Shown here in pieces: positions 1 to 4,045 of a stretch of 5,813 bases of DNA. The translations under genes and the position numbers were made by a program. The notes beneath the pieces were generated by a model that did not search any database, was not told the DNA's origin, and worked only from the letters and a program-made list of their open reading frames with translations. The DNA is from an uncultured Lachnospiraceae bacterium (lineage in GTDB: Bacteria > Bacillota > Clostridia > Lachnospirales > Lachnospiraceae), in NCBI GenBank assembly GCA_902473545.1, contig CABRSG010000154.1:1-5813 (forward strand), given 5' to 3'. Within the stretch, counting starts at the first letter, position 1. Each line of letters begins with the position of its first letter.

Positions 1-59
1 ATTCTATAGAAAGGAGCTTTCTTCTGTCCCATTCTTCTTAATCTGATCTTTACTGCCAT
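1..59 (-). CDS. rpsP: 30S ribosomal protein S16, N-terminal fragment (runs off left edge)
   Basis: S16 is a small-subunit ribosomal protein that binds 16S rRNA and helps 30S assembly. Only the first 19 codons and two further bases lie in the window. They translate as MAVKIRLRRMGQKKAPFYR, the highly conserved S16 start (M-A-V-K-I-R-L, then R-x-G-x-K-x-x-P-F-Y-R). The start is the ATG at 57-59, preceded by a strong ribosome binding site at 67-75. The gene follows ffh after 35 bases with no terminator or clear promoter between them, so it is probably co-transcribed with ylxM-ffh, as is usual in Firmicutes. Four of the 19 codons are AGA, unlike the CGN-rich larger genes here. In that gene order khpA, rimM, trmD and rplS would be expected further left, outside the window. 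The identification is firm despite the short length. Confidence 0.95.
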   Translation of the reverse strand, partial: MAVKIRLRRMGQKKAPFYR

Positions 60-66
60 TTCATTT

Positions 67-75
67 CACCTCCTT
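67..75 (-). promoter_or_regulatory. Strong ribosome binding site of rpsP
   Basis: On the minus strand the sequence reads AAGGAGGTG, then seven bases, then the ATG at 59. This is a near-perfect Shine-Dalgarno match. A second ATG at 62-64 lies inside the spacer but is in another frame and too close to the site. The S16 start at 59 is therefore preferred. Confidence 0.9.
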
Positions 76-94
76 GGTTTCTTCTGAAATATAT

Positions 95-841
95 TTAAAA
101 GGGAAATTTAAATTTTCCTCTTTTACCGCCTCTGCCTCCCGTCAGTCCGGGAATCTGCTTCATCATCTTTTTTGTCTGCTCAAACTGCTTGACAAGCCGG
201 TTTACCTCGGCAATATCCACACCGCATCCGGCAGCGATCCGCTTTTTGCGGGAGGGATTTAATATATCGGGATTGGCTCTCTCCTGCGGCGTCATGGAGA
301 GGATGATCGCCTCGTTGCGCGCAAGCGCCTTCTCATCAATCATGCCCTCGATGTCCTTCATCTTGCTGCCGCCAAAGCCGGGTATCATGGAAAGGACGCT
401 GGAAAAGCCGCCCATGTTTTTCATCTGGTTCATGCTCTCCAGATAATCGTCGAAGCCGAACTGCGCTTTCTTGAACTTCTGTTCCATTTCGCGCGCCTTG
501 CTCTCATCCAGGTTTGCCTGCGCCTTCTCGATAAGGCTCATGACATCACCCATGCCAAGGATCCTCGACGCCATGCGATCCGGATAAAACTGCTCCAGGT
601 CGGAGAGCTTTTCGCCCATACCCACATAAAGAATCGGCTTTCCGCAGGTCGCCTTTATGGAGAGCGCCGCGCCGCCGCGGGAATCGCCGTCCAGCTTTGT
701 CAGGATCACGCCGTCGATGCCGATCTTGCTGTTGAACATCTCGGAGACGTTGACGGCGTCCTGTCCGGTCATCGCGTCAACCACCAGAATCGTCTGATCG
801 ACGTGCACCGCCTCCTTAATCTGTACAAGCTCGTCCATCAT
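95..841 (-). CDS. ffh: Ffh C-terminal fragment as literally encoded (second half of the GTPase domain and M domain)
   Basis: From the ATG at 839-841 this frame encodes 248 residues that correspond to residues 202-449 of a full Ffh. The true reading starts at least seven codons earlier, at the CGT at 860-862, giving R-L-H-V-D-E-E before the two methionines. The fragment contains VVDAMTGQDAVN, the G4 motif TKLD, GMGEKLSDLEQF, the LGMGDV linker, the flexible MIPGFGG finger-loop region and the RNA-binding helix-turn-helix. It has no P-loop. GAGGAG directly abuts the first ATG and is three bases from the second, too close for good initiation, so this is best seen as the downstream part of a frameshifted gene and not an independent protein. 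The end is a lysine- and phenylalanine-rich tail, KFKFPF. Confidence 0.85.
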   Translation of the reverse strand: MMDELVQIKEAVHVDQTILVVDAMTGQDAVNVSEMFNSKIGIDGVILTKLDGDSRGGAALSIKATCGKPILYVGMGEKLSDLEQFYPDRMASRILGMGDVMSLIEKAQANLDESKAREMEQKFKKAQFGFDDYLESMNQMKNMGGFSSVLSMIPGFGGSKMKDIEGMIDEKALARNEAIILSMTPQERANPDILNPSRKKRIAAGCGVDIAEVNRLVKQFEQTKKMMKQIPGLTGGRGGKRGKFKFPF

Positions 842-1443
842 CTCCTCGTCGACATGAAGACGCCCGCCGTATCGAGGATGACCACATTCATACTGCGGCT
901 CCTTGCATGTTCCACAGCCGCCTTTGCGATGTTCACCGGGCTTTGCTTATCTCCCATTGAGAATACCTCAACGCCCTGCTTTTCGCCGTTTATCTGAAGC
1001 TGCTGGATCGCCGCCGGACGGTAAACGTCGCACGCCGCCAGCAGGGGAACCCTGCCCTTCGACTTCAGCTTGCCCGCAAGCTTTGCCGCCGTCGTCGTCT
1101 TGCCCGCGCCCTGCAGACCTGCCATCATGATGACGGTAATCTCACTCGCCGGACGCAGCGCAACCTCCGTAGTCTCGGAGCCCATCAGCTTAACCATCTC
1201 TTCGTTGACGATCTTAATGACCATCTGCCCGGGATTTAAGCCCGTCATGACGTCTGTGCCGACCGCGCGCTCCTGCACGGATTTCATAAACTGTTTAACC
1301 ACCTTGAAGCTGACGTCCGCCTCCAGAAGCGCCATCTTGACTTCCTTTAATGCAGCCTTTACATCCGCCTCTGTCAGACGGCCCTTGCTCCGCAGGTTCT
1401 TAAACACATTCTGCAATTTATCGGAAAGGCTCTCAAATGCCAT
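838..1443 (-). CDS. ffh: Ffh N-terminal fragment as literally encoded (N domain and first half of the GTPase domain)
   Basis: As written, this frame encodes 201 residues and stops at the TGA at 838-840. Residues 1-194 are authentic Ffh: the helical N domain, the P-loop GLQGAGKT at 109-116, DVYRPAAIQQ from 139, and the start of the G3 motif DTAG at 191-194. The last seven residues, VFMSTRR, are out-of-frame translation and do not belong to the family. The fragment lacks the TKLD guanine-specificity motif and the whole M domain, so alone it could not bind SRP RNA or signal peptides and probably could not hold GTP properly. It follows ylxM after 37 bases. The ATG at 1441-1443 is the right start, supported by the typical MAFESLSDKLQ opening and the ribosome binding site AGAGGAG. 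Confidence 0.85.
   Translation of the reverse strand: MAFESLSDKLQNVFKNLRSKGRLTEADVKAALKEVKMALLEADVSFKVVKQFMKSVQERAVGTDVMTGLNPGQMVIKIVNEEMVKLMGSETTEVALRPASEITVIMMAGLQGAGKTTTAAKLAGKLKSKGRVPLLAACDVYRPAAIQQLQINGEKQGVEVFSMGDKQSPVNIAKAAVEHARSRSMNVVILDTAGVFMSTRR
860..865 (-). other. Frameshift site in ffh (one base apparently missing)
   Basis: On the minus strand the sequence reads GAT ACG GCG GGC GTC TTC, giving D-T-A-G-V-F. One extra C after GGC would give GAT ACG GCG GGC CGT CTT CAT, that is D-T-A-G-R-L-H, the universal SRP GTPase G3 motif. The same motif is intact in FtsY in this window (residues 194-200). A CC shortened to C (GG to G on the plus strand) explains the break with a single change. 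Confidence 0.9.
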
Positions 1444-1480
1444 CTTTACAACTCCTCTAAAATCTCGCCTGCAATTTTCT

Positions 1481-1732
1481 TTATCTCTTCATGCCCCTCT
1501 GGATGGACAAAAACTTTTTCACCAGGTGAAGCTTTGCCTCGTAATCCTCCAGGATACGGTTGCAGCGCTTAATCAGATCGTGTACACCCTGGCGGCTGAT
1601 CTGATACTGCTCTGCCGCCTCCGCATAGGAGCAGTCATTCAGAACCACATCCTCATACACATTTCTCTGATGCTCTGTCAGAAGCTCACCGTAAAAATCA
1701 AACAGCAGCGTCTGCTCTACAATCCGTTCCAT
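1481..1732 (-). CDS. ylxM: YlxM, SRP-associated helix-turn-helix protein
   Basis: YlxM (UPF0122) is a small helix-turn-helix protein normally encoded just upstream of ffh in Firmicutes and Mollicutes. It is linked to the signal recognition particle by gene position and by work on streptococcal and mycoplasma homologues; its exact role is unsettled. This copy has 83 residues, towards the short end for the family, where about 100-115 is common. Visible features are the family signature LFDFYGELLTEHQ (10-22), a sigma-region-4-like helix-turn-helix (about 35-57: SYAEAAEQY, turn, SRQGVHDLIKR), and a C-terminal helix ending EAKLHLVKKF. The start at 1730-1732 has AAGGTGAT upstream at 1738-1745. It appears to be the first gene of a ylxM-ffh-rpsP transcript driven by the promoter at 1750-1778, and is separated from ilvA by a terminator. 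The break in ffh does not affect it. Confidence 0.93.
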   Translation of the reverse strand: MERIVEQTLLFDFYGELLTEHQRNVYEDVVLNDCSYAEAAEQYQISRQGVHDLIKRCNRILEDYEAKLHLVKKFLSIQRGMKR

Positions 1733-1737
1733 CTCTC

Positions 1738-1745
1738 ATCACCTT
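1738..1745 (-). promoter_or_regulatory. Ribosome binding site of ylxM, close to the predicted mRNA 5' end
   Basis: The minus strand reads AAGGTGAT, five bases before the ATG at 1732. GGTGAT pairs with the ATCACC part of the 16S rRNA tail. If the promoter at 1750-1778 is used, transcription would begin around 1742-1744, so the 5' leader would be only about 11-12 bases and the first one to three bases of this site might not be in the mRNA. This is inference from box spacing. Confidence 0.6.
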
Positions 1746-1749
1746 CGCT

Positions 1750-1778
1750 ATCATAATACAAAAAAATAGCGGTGTCAA
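1750..1778 (-). promoter_or_regulatory. Predicted sigma-A promoter of ylxM-ffh-rpsP, overlapping the upstream terminator
   Basis: On the minus strand a perfect TTGACA (-35, at 1773-1778) is followed by exactly 17 bases and then TATGAT (-10, at 1750-1755, five of six consensus bases). It lies 18 bases upstream of the ylxM start and points towards it. The -35 box sits inside the descending arm of the terminator stem, and the 17-base spacer contains the terminator's seven-T run. The quality and placement make it convincing, but start-site mapping is not available here. Confidence 0.75.
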
Positions 1779-1797
1779 GTATTTTTTCTTGACACCG
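1760..1797 (-). terminator. Rho-independent terminator after ilvA
   Basis: The minus strand has a perfect 10-base-pair stem, CGGTGTCAAG at 1788-1797 pairing with CTTGACACCG at 1770-1779, around the A-rich loop AAAAAATA. It is followed by CTA and seven T at 1760-1766. It lies 35 bases past the ilvA stop codon and should end the smc-ftsY-ilvA transcript. The three bases between stem and T-run may make it less than fully efficient. In the plus direction only three T follow the stem, so it is a weak terminator that way. Confidence 0.82.
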
Positions 1798-1831
1798 TTT
1801 AAAAAACCTGTCTTGTCGACGTAAATTTCCT

Positions 1832-3043
1832 CTAAAGGCTTGTGCGGATAACGCGCGGCTTGAAGCCGTGCTCCTCCAGCGCGTGCACGATCTGGTTTTT
1901 GTGCTCGGTGCCGAATGCCTCCATGGTGATCTTCAGCTCCACCGCCTTGCTGCGGTTGGTGCTGACGAACTGGTTATGTTCAAGCTTGATAACGTTGCCC
2001 TGCAGCTCAGCAACCACGGTGGAAACGCGCACCAGCTCGCCCGGCGTATCGGGAAGCAGCACAGACACCGTAAAGATACGGTCGCGCTGAATCAGTCCGA
2101 ACTGCACGACGGAGGACATGGTAATCACATCCATGTTTCCGCCGCTCAGGATTGCGACGATCTTTTTATTCTTCACATTCATATGCTTGAGAGCCGCCAC
2201 GGTAAGCAGACCGGAATTCTCGACGATCATCTTATGGTTTTCTACCATATCGAGGAAAGCGACGATCAGCTCGTCGTCCTGGATGGTGATGATATCGTCC
2301 AGATTCTTCTGCAGATACGGGAAAATCTTCTCGCCCGGACGCTTTACCGCAGTGCCGTCGGCAATGGTGTTGATCGTCGGAAGCGTCACAACCTCGCCTG
2401 CCTCCAGGGACGCCTGCAGGCAGTTTGCCCCCGCCGGCTCCACGCCGATCACCTTGATATTCGGATTCAGCATCTTTGCGAGCGTAGAAACGCCGGTTGC
2501 CAGTCCGCCGCCGCCCACCGGAACAAGAATATAGTCCACCAGCGGCAGCTCCTTTACAATTTCCATCGCGATCGTGCCCTGCCCGGTGGCAACACCGAGA
2601 TCGTCAAACGGATGGATAAAGGTGTAACCTTTCTCCTCGGCAAGCTGGTAGGCGTACTCGCACGCCTCATCGTAAACCTCGCCGTGAAGGATTACCTCCG
2701 CGCCGTAGCTTTTCGTGCGGTTCACCTTCATAAGCGGCGTCGTCACCGGCATGACAACCACTGCCTTCACACCCAGCTCCTTTGCCGCGTAAGCAACGCC
2801 CTGCGCGTGATTTCCTGCGGACGCCGTGATCAGTCCTCTCTCCTGCTCCTCTTTCGAGAGGGTGGAAATTCTGTAGTACGCACCGCGGATCTTATACGCC
2901 CCGGTAATCTGCATGTTTTCCGGCTTTAAATAAATGCGGTTCCCGGTCTGGTCGCTGAAATACTTGCTGTATACCAGCTTTGTCTCCTGCGTGACCTTTT
3001 TTACAACCTCCGATGCCTCTTCAAAGCTCTCTAATGTCAGCAT
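1832..3043 (-). CDS. ilvA: Threonine ammonia-lyase (threonine dehydratase), PLP-dependent, with one C-terminal ACT domain
   Basis: This cytoplasmic enzyme deaminates L-threonine to 2-oxobutanoate and ammonia, feeding isoleucine synthesis or threonine breakdown to propionate. It has 403 residues. The fold-type II PLP core covers about 1-320: the Schiff-base lysine is K51 in TGAYKIRGA, the substrate loop is SAGNHAQG (75-82), the phosphate-binding glycine loop is GGGGL (177-181), and SGGN (300-303) lies near the PLP ring. A single ACT domain covers about 324-400 (FTVSVLLPDTPGELVRVS). This is the medium form: shorter than E. coli IlvA, with its larger regulatory region of about 514 residues, and longer than catabolic TdcB, which has no ACT domain. 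So ilvA or tdcB could both be used as the name, and effector control through ACT is likely but the ligand is not shown. It starts 15 bases after ftsY with its ribosome binding site over the ftsY stop, and is followed by a terminator. Confidence 0.93.
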   Translation of the reverse strand: MLTLESFEEASEVVKKVTQETKLVYSKYFSDQTGNRIYLKPENMQITGAYKIRGAYYRISTLSKEEQERGLITASAGNHAQGVAYAAKELGVKAVVVMPVTTPLMKVNRTKSYGAEVILHGEVYDEACEYAYQLAEEKGYTFIHPFDDLGVATGQGTIAMEIVKELPLVDYILVPVGGGGLATGVSTLAKMLNPNIKVIGVEPAGANCLQASLEAGEVVTLPTINTIADGTAVKRPGEKIFPYLQKNLDDIITIQDDELIVAFLDMVENHKMIVENSGLLTVAALKHMNVKNKKIVAILSGGNMDVITMSSVVQFGLIQRDRIFTVSVLLPDTPGELVRVSTVVAELQGNVIKLEHNQFVSTNRSKAVELKITMEAFGTEHKNQIVHALEEHGFKPRVIRTSL

Positions 3044-3053
3044 AATTCTGATT

Positions 3054-3060
3054 CCCCTTT
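3054..3060 (-). promoter_or_regulatory. Ribosome binding site of ilvA, overlapping the ftsY stop codon
   Basis: The minus strand reads AAAGGGG, then ten bases, then the ATG at 3043. The ftsY stop TAA occupies 3059-3061, so its last two bases are part of this purine run. Ribosomes finishing ftsY would stop on the site, which suggests translational coupling. Ten bases is slightly long, and the match is weaker than those of ftsY or rpsP. Confidence 0.65.
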
Positions 3061-3994
3061 ATTCCCTTTCATCTGTCAAAAACAGTGCATTTACAAATTC
3101 TTCCGCATTAAACTTCTGCAGATCCTCAATGCTCTCGCCGACCCCGATATATTTCACCGGAATGCCAAGCTCAGAGTGGATCGCGATCGCGATGCCGCCC
3201 TTTGCCGTTCCGTCCAGCTTCGTCAGAATGATGCCGGTAATATCGGCAACCTCCGCAAACTCGCGCGCCTGCACAAGCGCGTTCTGCCCGGTCGTTCCGT
3301 CCAGCACGACAAGCGTCTCGCGATACGCCTCCGGATACTCCTTTTCCAGGATGCGGTTGATCTTGCCAAGCTCGTTCATCAGATTCTTTTTATTGTGGAG
3401 CCTGCCTGCCGTGTCGCAGAGCAGCACGTCCGCATGACGCGCCTTCGCCGCCGCTACCGCATCATAGACCACTGACGCCGGGTCGCTGCCCTCCTGTCCG
3501 GAAATGATCTCAACACATGCCCGGGAGGCCCATTCAGAGAGCTGTTCCCCGGCGGCTGCCCGGAAGGTGTCGGCGGCTGCAAGCACCACCTTTTTCCCCT
3601 GATCCTTCAGTTTCCCGGCAAGCTTGCCGACGCTCGTCGTCTTTCCGACACCGTTCACGCCGATCACCAGGACGACAGAGGTGCGGTGTTCAAACTCGTA
3701 GGCAGTCTCTCCGACCTCCATCTGCTGGCGGATGCTCTCGATGAGATAACGCTTGCATTCCGACGGCTCCTTAATATGATTTTCCTTTACCTTTACTTTT
3801 AAATCCTCAATGATCGCGGTCGTCGCGTTGATGCCGAGATCGCCCATGATCAGTGTTTCCTCGATCTCCTCATAAAAATCCTCGTCGATACTGGAAAAGC
3901 CGCTGAAGATGCTGTCGATGCCGGACACAATATTGTCTCTCGTCTTGGAAAGTCCCTCCGCCAGTCTCCTGAAAAAGCCTTTCTTTTCTTCCAT
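3059..3994 (-). CDS. ftsY: Signal recognition particle receptor FtsY
   Basis: FtsY is the membrane-associated GTPase that docks with Ffh and hands ribosome-nascent-chain complexes to SecYEG; the two stimulate each other's GTP hydrolysis. The protein is complete at 311 residues, typical of Gram-positive FtsY, which lacks the long acidic A domain of E. coli. The first 20 or so residues (KKGFFRRLAEGLSKTRDN) are basic and aromatic and fit the amphipathic membrane-targeting helix. The N domain helices cover about 20-95. The G domain shows GVNGVGKTT (112-120), DTFRAAA (142-148), DTAGRLH (194-200), TKLD (258-261) and GVGE (284-287). The start ATG at 3992-3994 has AAGGAGGAG at 3999-4007. It lies 51 bases after smc and is closely followed by ilvA, so all three probably share a transcript. 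All GTPase motifs are intact, unlike in ffh here. Confidence 0.97.
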   Translation of the reverse strand: MEEKKGFFRRLAEGLSKTRDNIVSGIDSIFSGFSSIDEDFYEEIEETLIMGDLGINATTAIIEDLKVKVKENHIKEPSECKRYLIESIRQQMEVGETAYEFEHRTSVVLVIGVNGVGKTTSVGKLAGKLKDQGKKVVLAAADTFRAAAGEQLSEWASRACVEIISGQEGSDPASVVYDAVAAAKARHADVLLCDTAGRLHNKKNLMNELGKINRILEKEYPEAYRETLVVLDGTTGQNALVQAREFAEVADITGIILTKLDGTAKGGIAIAIHSELGIPVKYIGVGESIEDLQKFNAEEFVNALFLTDERE

Positions 3995-3998
3995 AAAA

Positions 3999-4007
3999 CT
4001 CCTCCTT
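3999..4007 (-). promoter_or_regulatory. Strong ribosome binding site of ftsY
   Basis: The minus strand reads AAGGAGGAG followed by four T and the ATG at 3994; the AGGAGG core is six bases from the start codon. It fixes the ftsY start, and lies just after the small hairpin at 4011-4041. Confidence 0.88.
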
Positions 4008-4010
4008 TCC

Positions 4011-4041
4011 AGGACAGGAGCGCCCTTTCGCAGGCTGTCCT
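4011..4041 (-). repeat. Inverted repeat (hairpin) in the smc-ftsY gap
   Basis: On the minus strand AGGACAG (4035-4041) pairs perfectly with CTGTCCT (4011-4017). Inside, GCG and CGC could add three more pairs around a small internal loop. The hairpin starts four bases after the smc stop codon and ends three bases before the ftsY ribosome binding site. No T-run follows, so it is not a rho-independent terminator. It could affect mRNA stability or ftsY translation, or be chance; no function can be shown from sequence. Confidence 0.45.
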
Positions 4042-4045
4042 TATC

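Larger units (their letters stand above)
95..1443 (-). pseudogene. ffh: Signal recognition particle GTPase Ffh (SRP54), whole gene interrupted by an apparent one-base deletion
   Basis: Ffh binds 4.5S/6S RNA and hydrophobic signal sequences emerging from the ribosome, then docks with FtsY to deliver the complex to the SecYEG translocon. Two overlapping reading frames together give a complete Ffh. Residues 1-194 are read from 1443 down to 862; the rest continues one frame over, from the CGT at 860-862 to the TAA at 95-97. The joined protein has 449 residues, normal for the family (about 445-455). It has the N domain (about 1-90), the G domain with P-loop GLQGAGKT (109-116), DVYRPAA (139-145), DTAGR (191-195) and TKLD (249-252), and a methionine-rich M domain (about 310-449). 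The RNA-binding helix-turn-helix NPSRKKRIAAGCG is at 396-408. The start has a good AGAGGAG site at 1452-1458, eight bases upstream. Ffh is essential or nearly so in most bacteria, so a sequencing or assembly error is likelier than a true null; a real mutation is possible. Confidence 0.9.

Noticed and set aside
104..115. Perfect 12-base palindrome AAATTTAAATTT at the end of ffh
   Set aside because: It encodes the K-F-K-F tail of Ffh, is pure A/T, and has no T-run placed to make a terminator. A palindrome of this composition is expected from low-complexity sequence.
855..875. Programmed -1 ribosomal frameshift in ffh
   Set aside because: No canonical slippery heptamer and no evident downstream stimulatory structure were found, and I know of no recoding in Ffh. 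A one-base sequence error explains the data more simply, though it cannot be excluded here.
1789..1817. Possible plus-strand promoter starting with TTGACA at 1789-1794
   Set aside because: The TTGACA is only the mirror arm of the palindromic stem. Seventeen bases downstream there is no TATAAT-like box, and no plus-strand gene follows.
1868..2929. Long plus-strand open frame of 353 codons
   Set aside because: It lies entirely antisense to the threonine ammonia-lyase gene, whose protein is clearly recognisable with catalytic residues. The antisense translation is rich in His, Arg and Leu, resembles no family I know, and is a by-product of GC-rich codon use.
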